In this document: one piece after another, positions 1-9,150 of the stretch
Numbering within the stretch: position 1 is the first letter of the stretch
How the letters are laid out: every line of letters starts with the position of its first letter
Assembly: GCF_003259175.1 (NCBI RefSeq)
Contig: NZ_QGOK01000008.1
Location: 1-64,000, forward strand
Direction of reading: 5' to 3'
DNA from: Marinomonas shanghaiensis
GTDB lineage: Bacteria > Pseudomonadota > Gammaproteobacteria > Pseudomonadales > Marinomonadaceae
DNA: 64,000 bases
The notes under the pieces: generated by a model
Told to the model about the DNA's origin: nothing
The model's input: only the letters and a program-made list of their open reading frames with translations
Database searches by the model: none
Position numbers and translations under genes: made by a program

Positions 1-626
1 CTACATAAAACCAATCACCTGTAGGCCGTCAAAAGCAGATGGCACCAAACCAATCCCCATCAAAATGTAGGTCGGCCTTTAGGCCGTCAGAAGCCGATGA
101 CACCAAACCAATCCCCATCAAAATGTAGGTCGGCCTTTAGGCCGTCAAAACCTCATAACATCAAACCAATACCTTGACGCGCTAAAGCACGACCTACATA
201 AAACCAATCACCTTTAGGCCGTCAAAAGCCTGTGGCACCAAACCAATCCCCATCAAAATGTAGGTCGGCCTTTAGGCCGTCAAAACCTCATAACATCAAA
301 CCAAAACCTTGACGCGCTAAAGCACGACCTACATAAAACCAATCACCTTTAGGCCGTCAAAAGCCGATGGCACCAAACCAATCCCCATCAAAATGTAGGT
401 CGGCCTTTAGGCCGTCAAAACCTCATAACATCAAACCAAAACCTTGACGCGCTAAAGCACGACCTACATAAAACCAATCACCTGTAGGCCGTCAAAAGCC
501 GATGGCACCAAACCAATCCCCATCAAAATGTAGGTCGGCCTTTAGGCCGTCAAAACCTCATAACATCAAACCAAAACCTTGACGCGCTAAAGCACGACCT
601 ACATAAAACCAATCACCTGTAGGCCG
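1..626. repeat. Tandem REP/BIME-like array, 135-bp unit
   Basis: A 135-bp unit recurs almost unchanged: the marker GACGCGCTAAAGCACGACC starts at 176, 311, 446 and 581. The first unit is longer because a 58-bp part is duplicated. Each unit carries GTAGGTCGGCCTTTAGGC and, inverted, a related sequence ending GCACGACCTAC, so a transcript could fold into a long imperfect hairpin, as in paired REP elements. The last partial copy runs into the 3' end of the neighbouring permease gene and supplies its stop codon at 613-615. Single or partial relatives lie at 6487-6566 and 8383-8410. No gene is seen in 1-612. Confidence 0.85.
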
Positions 627-1587
627 CTGAGCGTTTTTTTACCCACACCACAATGCCCTTTTGCAACAAGATAAAAAACAGCAACAAACCACCCACTGCC
701 AATTTTGTCCACCAGCTGTTTAACGAGCCATCGAATGTGATCAAGGTTTGAATAATGCCTTGGATCATGCCGCCCAAAAAGGTCCCAAACACATAACCCA
801 CACCGCCTGTTAACAAGGTTCCGCCAATGACCACCGCGGCGATAGCATCCAGCTCCACACCAACTGCGGCCAACGGATAGGCGGAACCGGTGTAAATCGC
901 AAAGATCACCCCAGACATAGCGCTGTAAAAACCACTCAAAGCATAGATCTTAATAATGGTTTTCTTAACTGGCACACCTAATAGAGCGGCAGAATGACTG
1001 TCTCCCCCCAACGCATACACGCTCATGCCAAAACGGGTACGACGAGCAATTAAGATCCCCATCAGCAACAACACCAACATAGCCATGGCAATAAAGGTCA
1101 AACCACCACGACCTGGTAAAGGCAAATAAATACTCGATAACCCAGCAACAAAAGGGTGATCAATAGGCACCGCATCCAGATTAATCAGGTACGCCAGACC
1201 ACGAAACAGAAACATTCCGGCCAAGGTCACAATAAAAGCCTGAATCTCAAAAAACGCAATAATCATCCCCATGATCGCACCAAAAGCCACACCGACCATC
1301 AGAGCGATACCCATGGCAAACAGCGGGTGTATTTCCATATTGGATATCAAATACGCCATCAACACCCCCACAAAGGCAATCATTGACCCCACTGACAAAT
1401 CGATACCACCGGACAAAATAACAAACGTCATGCCAATGGCCGTGATGATCAAAAACGCGTTGTCGGTCAATAAATTGGAAAACACCAAGGTGTCACGAAA
1501 GCCTTTGTATTCGTACACGCCAAAACCATACAACAGGATAAACACCAACAGGGTTGCCAATATTGGCAAGTTTCGTTCATTAATCAT
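613..1587 (-). CDS. yjfF: Sugar ABC transporter permease, YjfF-like
   Basis: Inner-membrane permease of the ribose/galactofuranose family (BPD_transp_2), about 324 residues with 8-10 hydrophobic segments and the family signature region SGGIDLSVGSMIA near residues 60-72. The start is taken at the ATG at 1587 because it overlaps the stop of the preceding permease as ATGA, a typical coupled junction; an open frame continues upstream to 1644 inside the neighbour. It is last in the ytfQ-ytfR-ytfT-yjfF order. Its last residues and stop codon lie in the 135-bp repeat, so the original C-terminus may have been altered by repeat insertion. The galactofuranose substrate is inferred from E. coli YtfQRT-YjfF and is not shown here. 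Confidence 0.85.
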   Translation of the reverse strand: MINERNLPILATLLVFILLYGFGVYEYKGFRDTLVFSNLLTDNAFLIITAIGMTFVILSGGIDLSVGSMIAFVGVLMAYLISNMEIHPLFAMGIALMVGVAFGAIMGMIIAFFEIQAFIVTLAGMFLFRGLAYLINLDAVPIDHPFVAGLSSIYLPLPGRGGLTFIAMAMLVLLLMGILIARRTRFGMSVYALGGDSHSAALLGVPVKKTIIKIYALSGFYSAMSGVIFAIYTGSAYPLAAVGVELDAIAAVVIGGTLLTGGVGYVFGTFLGGMIQGIIQTLITFDGSLNSWWTKLAVGGLLLFFILLQKGIVVWVKKRSAAYR

Positions 1588-2612
1588 GGTTTTGTGTTCC
1601 CTTTTACTGAAGTCTGCTTTTTCTGGAAAAAACCAGACAGCCACTGACGGGTTTTCGGCGATTGAATCAACAATACCGCCAAAATAATGGTCGCTTTCAC
1701 CACCAAATTATATTGCGCTGGCAAACCACTGGTCAGAATCGCCGTGGTTAACGTCTGAATAATCAGCACACCGACAATCGTCAATAATAAATAAATACGC
1801 CCGCCCGCTAACGAAGCTCCCGCTAACACCACCGCCAAAATAGCGTCCAGTTCTAGCCATAATCCGGCATTATTCGCATCCGCTCCGCGAATGTCTGCGG
1901 CAAGAATAATGCCGCTCATGGCCGCGCAGAATCCGGAAAACACATAAGCCGATAACACCAACAAACGCGCTTCGATCCCGACTAAACGACTGGCCCTCAC
2001 ATTCGCCCCGACGGCTTCAATAAACAAGCCCAGGGCGGTTTTTCGCATCACCACCAAGGTCAATACAATCATGCCAATCGCAATCCACACCCGAATCGGA
2101 AACGCCAAAAAATAACCATTACCAATGGCATCCAATACATCAGAATGAAAGGTAACGATCTGCCCTTCGGTAATCATCTGGGCGATACCACGCCCTGCTA
2201 CCATCAAAATCAAGGTGGCAACAATCGGCTGAATATTAAACACCGACACCAATACGCCATTCCACACACCGCATAGTACACCAGTGCCTAAAGCGCATAG
2301 GATCACCAGCCACACAGGAAAGTCAGTGTTCACTGTCAGTACCGCCGTGACCGCCCCTGAGATAGCAATCACAGCACCGACCGATAAATCAATCCCACGG
2401 GTACCAATCACCACTGCCATGCCCAATGCCACCAAAGCAGTTGGCGTGGCACGATGCAAAATATCCAACAGGCTACCAAACAAATGCCCATCGACCATTT
2501 GAATGCTCAAAAACCCCGGTGTGATGGACGCGGTCACTAGAATGATCAGTACCAGCGATACCAAGGGCGCGAGCGTTTTTTGATGTTTATGCAAAAACTT
2601 ATTCTTTTTCAT
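1584..2612 (-). CDS. ytfT: Sugar ABC transporter permease, YtfT-like
   Basis: Second inner-membrane permease of the same importer, about 342 residues, strongly hydrophobic, with the family motif GTRGIDLSVGAV in the N-terminal third. I prefer the ATG at 2612 (MKKNKFLHKH, a positively charged cytoplasmic start before the first membrane segment); a GTG at 2654 would add 14 residues. Neither start has a strong ribosome binding site. It sits just after the ATPase gene and overlaps the next permease by four bases. The two permeases probably form a heterodimeric channel. Confidence 0.85.
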   Translation of the reverse strand: MKKNKFLHKHQKTLAPLVSLVLIILVTASITPGFLSIQMVDGHLFGSLLDILHRATPTALVALGMAVVIGTRGIDLSVGAVIAISGAVTAVLTVNTDFPVWLVILCALGTGVLCGVWNGVLVSVFNIQPIVATLILMVAGRGIAQMITEGQIVTFHSDVLDAIGNGYFLAFPIRVWIAIGMIVLTLVVMRKTALGLFIEAVGANVRASRLVGIEARLLVLSAYVFSGFCAAMSGIILAADIRGADANNAGLWLELDAILAVVLAGASLAGGRIYLLLTIVGVLIIQTLTTAILTSGLPAQYNLVVKATIILAVLLIQSPKTRQWLSGFFQKKQTSVKGNTKP

Positions 2613-2665
2613 AGGGACAACTACTTTGAAAACAGACCGAAAGAAGCAGAACACGACAAACCATG

Positions 2666-4219
2666 TTAACTGGCAATCGTGCGCAATATGGCTTGCTCAG
2701 ACACTTCATTGCCATGAAGCTCCGATATCTTTTGATGGTCTTTCATCACCACCACACGATGAGCAAACATCACCAACTCTTCTAATTCAGAAGAGGCCAC
2801 TAACAAGCCCATACCTTGTTCACATAGCTCGTTAATGATTTGAATAATGTCGTGATGCGCACCAATATCAATACCGCGAGTGGGCTCGTCTAAAATCAAC
2901 AGAGCAGGATGTGTAATCAACCACCGAGCGAGAATGACTTTCTGCTGATTCCCGCCGCTCAACTGACCAATAGGCTTATCCATATCGGGCGTTTTGATCG
3001 CCAAACGCTGAATCATGTCTTCCACAAGCTGCTGTTGCTCTGCCATGGAAATGGGTGACCACCAGCCTCGACTTGCTTGTAACGCCAGAATCATATTTTC
3101 TCTGACACTCAACTCCGCCACGATACCGTCGAGCTTACGATCTTCAGGGCAATAGCCCATGCCAACTTGAATCGCACGGCGCAAAGACAAATTCGTCAGT
3201 GAATGCTTACCCAGTATTACTTCCCCCTGATCCGCCTTCACCGAGCCATAAGCCAATTCACAGAGTTCCGTGCGACCAGAACCTAATAAGCCCGCTACGC
3301 CAACAATCTCCCCCGCCGCAATACTCAAATCCAAAGGCTGCAAATAGCGCTGCTTGCCCACATTGTTCAGCTGCAACAGTTCCGTGCGCTCACGCTTAAT
3401 AGAATGATCGTGGGCGGTCGGGGTAAGATCTTCTAGGGATTTCCCCACCATGTGACTGACCAACTCAGAACGCGTCAACTCAGCCGTTTTAAAAGTCCCC
3501 ACACACTCACCGTTGCGCAGCACCGTAATACTATCGGTAATGCGATACACCTGATCTAAGAAATGCGTCACAAAAATAATGCCTAGCCCTTCGGATTTCA
3601 GACGCGTCATCAAATCAAACAACTGCTTGATTTCATCACTGTCCAAACTGGCCGTCGGCTCATCCAAAATCAGCATTTTGGCTTGCGTACTTAACGCCCG
3701 AGCTATCGCCACCAGCTGCTGAATGGCAATCGAATAGGTGTCTAACTGTCGCAATGGGTCTATGTCTAAACCGACCTGCGCCAACAATGCTCGCGCGCGG
3801 ATTTCGGCTTTTTTCCAACTGATTAGACCAAAGGTTTTTTCTTGGTGCTGTAAAGTGAGATTTTCCATCACCGACATGGTCGGAATCAGATTCACCTCTT
3901 GATAAACCGTACTGATGCCTAAACGCTGCGCATGACCACTGTCCGATGCATTGATCAAACGGCCATCTAAAAAAACCTCTCCACTGTCACGTGGATAGAC
4001 GCCCGTCAGCACTTTAATTAACGTAGATTTACCGGCACCGTTTTCACCCAACAAAGCCCGAATCTCACCCGGCTGAATGCACAAAGACACATTGTTTAAA
4101 GCTTGCACACCGGTAAAAGATTTTGATAAGTGTTTGATTTCGAGTAACGAATGGGACGCGCTTTGCGCCGCTTCGAAAGTGTCTTTGACTACTGAAGTAT
4201 CTTTGGCTAAATGCGACAT
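2666..4219 (-). CDS. ytfR: Sugar ABC transporter ATPase, YtfR-like
   Basis: Double-domain ATPase of the carbohydrate importer class, 517 residues. Domain 1 has Walker A GENGAGKST (about residues 58-66) and a Walker B ending LILDEPTASLD. Domain 2 has the degenerate P-loop GLLGSGRTEL usual for this family, the signature LSGGNQQKV and LILDEPTRGID. It powers import through YtfT/YjfF using sugar delivered by YtfQ. A hairpin lies between it and the upstream binding-protein gene, and the next gene follows within about 50 bases, so the four genes form one operon. Family assignment is secure; substrate is not. Confidence 0.9.
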   Translation of the reverse strand: MSHLAKDTSVVKDTFEAAQSASHSLLEIKHLSKSFTGVQALNNVSLCIQPGEIRALLGENGAGKSTLIKVLTGVYPRDSGEVFLDGRLINASDSGHAQRLGISTVYQEVNLIPTMSVMENLTLQHQEKTFGLISWKKAEIRARALLAQVGLDIDPLRQLDTYSIAIQQLVAIARALSTQAKMLILDEPTASLDSDEIKQLFDLMTRLKSEGLGIIFVTHFLDQVYRITDSITVLRNGECVGTFKTAELTRSELVSHMVGKSLEDLTPTAHDHSIKRERTELLQLNNVGKQRYLQPLDLSIAAGEIVGVAGLLGSGRTELCELAYGSVKADQGEVILGKHSLTNLSLRRAIQVGMGYCPEDRKLDGIVAELSVRENMILALQASRGWWSPISMAEQQQLVEDMIQRLAIKTPDMDKPIGQLSGGNQQKVILARWLITHPALLILDEPTRGIDIGAHHDIIQIINELCEQGMGLLVASSELEELVMFAHRVVVMKDHQKISELHGNEVSEQAILRTIAS

Positions 4220-4258
4220 GGCCTGCCGTCTCCGTTATAGCGAATACAAAACAATCAA

Positions 4259-4290
4259 GCACACCTAGAACGCCTTTTCTCTAGGTGTGC
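4259..4290 (-). terminator. Intercistronic hairpin between ytfQ and ytfR
   Basis: Perfect 11-bp inverted repeat GCACACCTAGA / TCTAGGTGTGC with a 10-nt loop, placed after the ytfQ stop. No T-run follows, so it is more likely a 3' stabiliser or partial terminator that keeps binding-protein mRNA in excess over the permease mRNA, as in other binding-protein operons. Confidence 0.6.
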
Positions 4291-4297
4291 CTGCCTA

Positions 4298-5296
4298 TTA
4301 TTTACGCTTCGCGTATTCCGCAGCCGCTGTGTCTGGAAGGTACAATGGGCCGTTGGCTTTGATCCACTTGTCAACAGATTCGCCTTTCTGAGACGCCAGA
4401 ATGGCATCAAACGCGGGACCACCAAGATGAGGGTTTAACTCGATAGTGGCATTGGCTTCGCCATCTGCCATGGCTTTAAAAATATCTGGCACCGCATCAA
4501 TAGACACCACTAAAATGTCCTTGGTTGGTTTCACGCCTGCTTCTTTCATTGCCAAAATCGCCCCCAATGCCATGTCGTCATTGTGAGCAAACAGCGCGCA
4601 GATATTCTTCGCACCGCCCTCTGCTTTCAAAAAGCTCTCCATTACTTCTTTACCACCAGCGCGAGTGAAGTTGCCAGACTGTGAACGGATAATCGTCATA
4701 TTTGGGAAGTTACTGATAACAGAATCAAACCCTGTCTTACGATCGATCGCAGCCGATGAACCAACAGAACCCTGCAACTCAACAATATTACAACGCCCAT
4801 TGGTCTGCGCTGCCAACCAAGAAGCCGCTAAGGCGCCTTCTTCTTTAAAGTCAGATGCCACTTTGGTTAAGTACAAGCTAGGGTCCGCCGCCACACCACG
4901 GTCAATCAACACAACCGGTATTTTAGCCCGTTGCGCTTCTTTCAATACCTGATCCCAACCGGTTTCCACCACAGGTGCCAACAAAATGCCATCCACCCCT
5001 TGGGCAATAAATGAACGTACCGCTTTGATTTGGTTTTCTTGCTTTTGTTGCGCATCGGAGAATTTTAGATCGTAGCCACGGCGTTCCGCCTCAGCCTTAA
5101 TGGATTCGGTTTCAGACGTTCGCCAGCCACTTTCAGAGCCAATTTGCGAAAACCCTATAGTAAGATCCGCCGCCATCGCCGAAACGGAAAACACAGGAAG
5201 CATCACAGCGAAAGTCGTCAGCAAAGCCTTGCGCTTAAAAGCCCCTAACCATGGTAACGAATGGCAAACAGAAGAACGAACAGAAAGAGATTGCAT
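4298..5296 (-). CDS. ytfQ: Periplasmic sugar-binding protein, YtfQ-like
   Basis: Substrate-binding protein of the Peripla_BP_4 (ribose/galactose) family, 332 residues. The N-terminus has a basic stretch, a hydrophobic core and a likely signal peptidase I site after SAMA (about residues 39-42), which is rather late, so a start further inside is possible. The mature part opens with DLTIGFSQIGSESGWR and contains the hinge-type sequences VDGILLAPV and IPVVLIDRG. It delivers a sugar, by analogy galactofuranose, to YtfT/YjfF/YtfR. It is the first gene of the operon, with about 200 bases of upstream regulatory DNA. Confidence 0.88.
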   Translation of the reverse strand: MQSLSVRSSVCHSLPWLGAFKRKALLTTFAVMLPVFSVSAMAADLTIGFSQIGSESGWRTSETESIKAEAERRGYDLKFSDAQQKQENQIKAVRSFIAQGVDGILLAPVVETGWDQVLKEAQRAKIPVVLIDRGVAADPSLYLTKVASDFKEEGALAASWLAAQTNGRCNIVELQGSVGSSAAIDRKTGFDSVISNFPNMTIIRSQSGNFTRAGGKEVMESFLKAEGGAKNICALFAHNDDMALGAILAMKEAGVKPTKDILVVSIDAVPDIFKAMADGEANATIELNPHLGGPAFDAILASQKGESVDKWIKANGPLYLPDTAAAEYAKRK

Positions 5297-5426
5297 ACTA
5301 GATTCCTTTTATTTTTGTTGTGATCAGTACTGAGAACAACACGGCGGACACTCCGCCTCAGCCATACTCTGCCATTGAGAATATAACTCACTTCCTGTGC
5401 TTTCAAATGCAAGTTACGGCGAATTG

Positions 5427-5444
5427 CATATCAGTATTGATATG
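5427..5444. promoter_or_regulatory. Operator-like inverted repeat upstream of ytfQ
   Basis: CATATCA-GTAT-TGATATG: perfect 7-bp arms with a 4-bp centre, about 130 bases upstream of the ytfQ start in an otherwise empty 206-bp gap (5297-5502). The size and symmetry suit a dimeric repressor or activator. No regulator gene is adjacent, so the protein is unknown. Confidence 0.4.
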
Positions 5445-5502
5445 ACAAAACACCGCAACATATCTTTTTTAAAACCGGTTAAATCGCCCTCCTAACGGCG
5501 TA

Positions 5503-6450
5503 TCAGCTTAAATACAACTGACTCAACCACACACTCACAGGCAAGGTCACCACAGACAACAAGGTCTGCATAGTAATGTAAGCCGACATTTTATCGGCAT
5601 CACCGCCTAACTGACGAGCCAATGCATAAGCCGATGTAGCCGTAGGAACCACACCAAACAACACCGCCACCAACGCTGGCAACCCCCGCACATCCAGCCA
5701 CCAGCACATAACACCAATGACCAAGGGAAACACCACAAAACGCGCCACCGAAGACATAACAAAAGTCATACCCACCGCACGAATCGTCTCAAAACGCACA
5801 CTCGCGCCCACCGCCAACAACACCAATGGCAACGCCGCTTGTGACAACATCCCCACCACATCGGAAACGACAATAATCGGCGTCCATCCCAACAAATTCA
5901 AACCACTGCCCAGCACAATCGACACAATCAACGGGTTACGGATCAAGGCACCACTTAACAAACGTGGTAAGGAGGTGGAAGCAGAAGGATCGGTTGTAGA
6001 CGGCCCATGCATCAAGGTCATAGACACCACCAAAAACACATTAATAGAGGGTATCAACACCGACGCCCCCAAGGCCGCCAGCACCAACCCTTCATTGCCG
6101 TACAAACTCCCTGCCAACGCCAACATCACAAAGGTGTTAAAGCGAACGCCCGCTTGCAACATAGACGACGCCGTCGGCGCCACCACCTTCATCAGCCACG
6201 TACTGACAAACACAAAAATCGCCGTCACCACCAAAGCAAACAGCAAGATAAACGCATACTTAGGCAACAAAGGGTTAGAAAAATCGATCTGCGAGGTTTT
6301 ATGAAACAACAAAGCGGGAAACAGTACCCAATAAGACAACTTATCCACGCCCGACCAAAAACCATCCATCGGAAAACGCCAGCGCTGACACACCGCCCCC
6401 GCCATCAATAACAAAAACACCGGCAACACGGAAAGAGAGAGAGAAAACAC
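5503..6450 (-). CDS. AEC family (auxin efflux carrier-like) permease
   Basis: Membrane protein of 315 residues with about ten hydrophobic segments in two similar halves, as in the AEC family (Mem_trans), whose bacterial members move malate, malonate or other small organic anions. Typical features are LSYWVLFPALLFHK near residue 40 and the C-terminal GVVPTATSAYALARQLGGD. The first codon is GTG at 6450 with AAGGGG just upstream. It stands alone between the sugar operon and a REP-like element. The substrate cannot be told from sequence. Confidence 0.8.
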   Translation of the reverse strand: MFSLSLSVLPVFLLLMAGAVCQRWRFPMDGFWSGVDKLSYWVLFPALLFHKTSQIDFSNPLLPKYAFILLFALVVTAIFVFVSTWLMKVVAPTASSMLQAGVRFNTFVMLALAGSLYGNEGLVLAALGASVLIPSINVFLVVSMTLMHGPSTTDPSASTSLPRLLSGALIRNPLIVSIVLGSGLNLLGWTPIIVVSDVVGMLSQAALPLVLLAVGASVRFETIRAVGMTFVMSSVARFVVFPLVIGVMCWWLDVRGLPALVAVLFGVVPTATSAYALARQLGGDADKMSAYITMQTLLSVVTLPVSVWLSQLYLS

Positions 6451-6486
6451 ACATACCCCTTAAAAAAATAGCCCAAGGTAATCACC

Positions 6487-6566
6487 TGTAGGTCGGCCTT
6501 TAGGCCGTCAAAAGCCCAACAACACAAAACCAAAAACCTTGACGCGCTAAAGCACGATCCACAAGA
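6487..6566. repeat. REP-like element, single inverted pair
   Basis: GTAGGTCGGCCTTTAGGCC and, 50 bases on, CTTGACGCGCTAAAGCACG: one solitary copy of the inverted pair that is tandemly repeated at 1-626. It fills most of the 146-bp gap between the AEC permease and the LysR gene. Confidence 0.7.
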
Positions 6567-6596
6567 TCGACGGAATTCGTTTAGCGACAGCCTCCT

Positions 6597-7502
6597 TTAG
6601 CGAGAATGACAAAGCCGCCAATCTTGCACCGCTAACTGCTCTACAAACCAAGACAACCCCAAACCCGGTTCGTCTTTACGCCATGCCAAATACGCCATCT
6701 GATTCGGCCTTGGTAACTCACACTGGCGCAACACCAAACGCCCAGCACTCAGCTCATCAACAATACGATGTTTCGGCAAATACCCCACCCCTAAACCCAA
6801 ACATTGCGCCTGAATTTTACTGCGCATGGTATCGACCCTCAGCACTTGGCGACTCTCAAAAATACCACTGCTACGAGCGGGTAAAATTTTTGAACTATCT
6901 GCCACCACAATCGCTGGATACTGACGTAATTGCGCGGCGGTAATCGGCCCATCCGTCAACGCTAATGGGTGCGTTGGTGACACCGCAAAGACAAACTCTA
7001 TCTCACCAATCGCACGAATATGCACATTGCCCTTTGGCAACTCCCCCGTTGCCCCAATCACCAAATCGGCCCTATCGTCTTGCAAGGCATCCCAACCACC
7101 GCCCACCGCTTCTTCTGATAAAGTCAGCTCAACGGGTCGATTTTGTGATAAAAAATCCCCCACCACAGACATCAAAGGCGACTCCAGCAACACAGTATCT
7201 CGTGCGATTCTCAGCTTAGGCTCCCAGCCTGACTCAAACTGCTTGATCGAATCTTCTAAGCGCACAGCAGCAGCAAGAATGGCACGACCTTGCTCCAACA
7301 CCAAATGCCCTGCTGGCGTCAGCACCGCTTTTTGTCGAGACCGATCAAACAGCGCCACGCCCAAATCGTCTTCCAGCTTCTTCACCGTATACGTTAACGC
7401 CGAAGGCACCTTAAACAACGCCTCCGCTGCCGCCGCAAAACTGCCCAACTGATGAATCGCCTCCAACACCCGTAATGCTTCCAATGTCACCGCGTAGGCC
7501 AT
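6597..7502 (-). CDS. yhaJ: LysR family transcriptional regulator, YhaJ-like
   Basis: LysR regulator, 301 residues. The N-terminal winged helix-turn-helix spans about residues 5-65 (TLEALRVLEAIHQLGSFAAA, then DLGVALFDRSRQKAVLT), followed by a linker helix and a periplasmic-binding-protein-like effector domain. It is divergent from a pirin gene with 133 bases between the starts, the same arrangement as yhaJ-yhaK in E. coli, so it probably controls that gene and itself. E. coli YhaJ responds to aromatic compounds; whether this one does is unknown. Family assignment is firm, the ortholog call is from synteny and sequence feel. Confidence 0.85.
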   Translation of the reverse strand: MAYAVTLEALRVLEAIHQLGSFAAAAEALFKVPSALTYTVKKLEDDLGVALFDRSRQKAVLTPAGHLVLEQGRAILAAAVRLEDSIKQFESGWEPKLRIARDTVLLESPLMSVVGDFLSQNRPVELTLSEEAVGGGWDALQDDRADLVIGATGELPKGNVHIRAIGEIEFVFAVSPTHPLALTDGPITAAQLRQYPAIVVADSSKILPARSSGIFESRQVLRVDTMRSKIQAQCLGLGVGYLPKHRIVDELSAGRLVLRQCELPRPNQMAYLAWRKDEPGLGLSWFVEQLAVQDWRLCHSR

Positions 7503-7635
7503 AGCTCAACCTTTGTTCAAATTTTTTGAAATACTAGCTCAAAACCTTCCAATTTTCTTTCTTTTTCCCACCCACTACACTCACTTCATACCCGCACATC
7601 ATTATGAATTGCGAGAAAAAACTAGGAGAAAGACA

Positions 7636-8334
7636 ATGATCACACTTCGCAACGCACAAGACCGTGGACACGCCAACTTTGGCTGGTTAAAAAGCAACCA
7701 CACCTTTTCCTTTGGCAACTACTACGACCCACAGCACATGGGCTTTTCTGACCTACGCGTCATCAACGACGACACCGTCACACCCGGCGCGGGTTTCGAA
7801 ACCCACGGCCACCGCGATATGGAAATACTCAGCCTAGTATTAGAAGGCACCATCGCCCATAAAGACAGCGCAGGCAACATAAAAGAACTGCCCGCAGGCG
7901 AGTATCAACTCATGTCCGCAGGCAAAGGCATCTACCACAGTGAATTCAACGCCTCTAAAAAAGACATGCTGAAATTCCTACAAATTTGGATCATGCCAAA
8001 CAAACTAGGCGGAGAACCCGGCTACCAACAAAAGGAATTTAGCCAAGCACAAGGCTTCACCACCATCATCACCCCAGATGGAAAAGATGGCACACTGCAC
8101 ATAAAACAAAACATGCAGCTCATCCAACTGATCCTAGAAGATCAACCAACTGCCACCTGGACAGCGGACAAAAACCGCCATTACTATGTGCACCTGATCG
8201 AAGGCGAACTCTCCCTCGGCAACGGCATCACCATGCACCCAGGCGACGGCGCAAAAATTGAAGACGTAACAGATATTAACTTTGAAAGACTGAGTGAAAA
8301 ACGCGTCAAAGCACTGCTTTTTGACTTGGTGTAA
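7636..8334 (+). CDS. yhaK: Pirin family protein, YhaK-like
   Basis: Bicupin pirin family protein, 232 residues from the ATG at 7636, which has AGGAGA seven bases upstream; an in-frame extension to 7513 is rejected for lack of a binding site. The pirin metal ligands are visible as His57, His59 (in HGHRDMEI), His101 and Glu103 (GIYHSEF), at almost the same numbers as in human pirin. The C-terminal cupin is shorter and lacks such a cluster. Family members are non-haem metal proteins, some with quercetin 2,3-dioxygenase activity or a redox-sensor role. Divergent from the LysR gene, which is its likely regulator. Confidence 0.88.
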   Translation: MITLRNAQDRGHANFGWLKSNHTFSFGNYYDPQHMGFSDLRVINDDTVTPGAGFETHGHRDMEILSLVLEGTIAHKDSAGNIKELPAGEYQLMSAGKGIYHSEFNASKKDMLKFLQIWIMPNKLGGEPGYQQKEFSQAQGFTTIITPDGKDGTLHIKQNMQLIQLILEDQPTATWTADKNRHYYVHLIEGELSLGNGITMHPGDGAKIEDVTDINFERLSEKRVKALLFDLV

Positions 8335-8382
8335 CCACCAACGACATAAACACCGACCTGCAAGATATTGATCCACATAATA

Positions 8383-8477
8383 TTTTGCAGGTCGCGGCTT
8401 CAGCCCGACAAAAGATTCTTCACCAAACCCCAGATCAACATCAGGAAGGCACCACCGTAATCTGCTACAACGGCCTA
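8383..8477. repeat. Isolated REP-like element and partial 85-bp repeat
   Basis: GCAGGTCGCGGCTTCAGCCC at 8384-8403 is a REP-like palindrome related to the arrays further left. At about 8452-8475 the sequence GGCACCACCGTAATCTGCTA is a decayed copy of the core of the 85-bp repeats at 9151-9365. Both lie between the pirin gene and the toxin gene. Confidence 0.55.
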
Positions 8478-8493
8478 TAAAACGGAGGGCGGT

Positions 8494-8805
8494 TTAGATG
8501 AATTTTCTTTCAATAAGATGAATAAACGGCACCATACTTTTATGCAAAACGGCAAAGACAACAACTTGATTTTTACCTTCAACATAATAAATAACGTGGC
8601 TACCGTAGGGAAAACTGAAAACATTTTCTCGGATCTCCGGCCGACTCTTACCAAGAGAAGGTGATTCGGCAAGCAATCTAATCGTTTGCCTAATCCCAAA
8701 CAAATACTGTTTAGACTGAGTGATCCCCCAGTTTGCTAACGTAAAACGATGAATTCCAACTAAGTCTGACTTTGCATCAGGTGTTAAATAATAAGTGACA
8801 GACAT
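8494..8805 (-). CDS. ParE/RelE superfamily toxin
   Basis: 103 residues with the ParE toxin fold pattern: YLTPDAKSDLVGIHRFTLANW at the start, a central basic LGKSRPEIRENVFSFPYG and a C-terminal strand pair HVIYYVEGKNQVVVFAVLHK. Members of this superfamily poison gyrase or cut mRNA. The ATG overlaps the antitoxin stop by one base (TAATG), so the two genes are translationally coupled. It should not be confused with topoisomerase IV parE at 30193. Repeats lie on both sides, which fits a mobile cassette. Confidence 0.85.
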   Translation of the reverse strand: MSVTYYLTPDAKSDLVGIHRFTLANWGITQSKQYLFGIRQTIRLLAESPSLGKSRPEIRENVFSFPYGSHVIYYVEGKNQVVVFAVLHKSMVPFIHLIERKFI

Positions 8806-9065
8806 TAATCATAAAGCCCTTCTTCAAGCTCACTGAAAAACGCTTCACCAGCAACCAGATCTCCCTTTGATATATCTTTCATTGCTTGAGCGGCTTTATT
8901 TTGCAATAAATGCAATTTTAACGCTTCGATACTCTCATAATCATCAACGGAAATAACAACAGCAACTGGCTTACCATTTTTACTGATTTGAACAGGAGAT
9001 TTTTGAGCATTTAGTAATAAATCACCAAAATGAGTTTTAGCCTCATTGGCAGAAATAGTATTCAT
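8805..9065 (-). CDS. Phd/YefM family antitoxin
   Basis: About 86 residues. The start is taken at the third of three consecutive ATGs (9065), six bases after GGAG. The N-terminus MNTISANEAKTHFGDLLLNA and VQISKNGKPVAVVISVDDYE are characteristic of the Phd/YefM DNA-binding domain; the C-terminal half (KDISKGDLVAGEAFFSELEE) would wrap the toxin. It lies first in the operon, as usual, and would repress it together with the toxin. Confidence 0.87.
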   Translation of the reverse strand: MNTISANEAKTHFGDLLLNAQKSPVQISKNGKPVAVVISVDDYESIEALKLHLLQNKAAQAMKDISKGDLVAGEAFFSELEEGLYD

Positions 9066-9150
9066 CATCATCTCCAAATAAATCGTTCGATTCATACAAT
9101 ATAATCGAATCATCTAACAACTGCAAAAACCCATTCCCTTTAACATCCAA

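Noticed and set aside
1..315. A findings entry with reversed coordinates (315 to 1)
   Set aside because: It carries no separate claim beyond noting that the left repeat array is cut by the window edge; the array is covered by the 1-626 entry.
5717..6304. 195-codon plus-strand frame opposite the AEC permease
   Set aside because: It is the antisense shadow of a clear membrane protein gene, with no start signal or family features.
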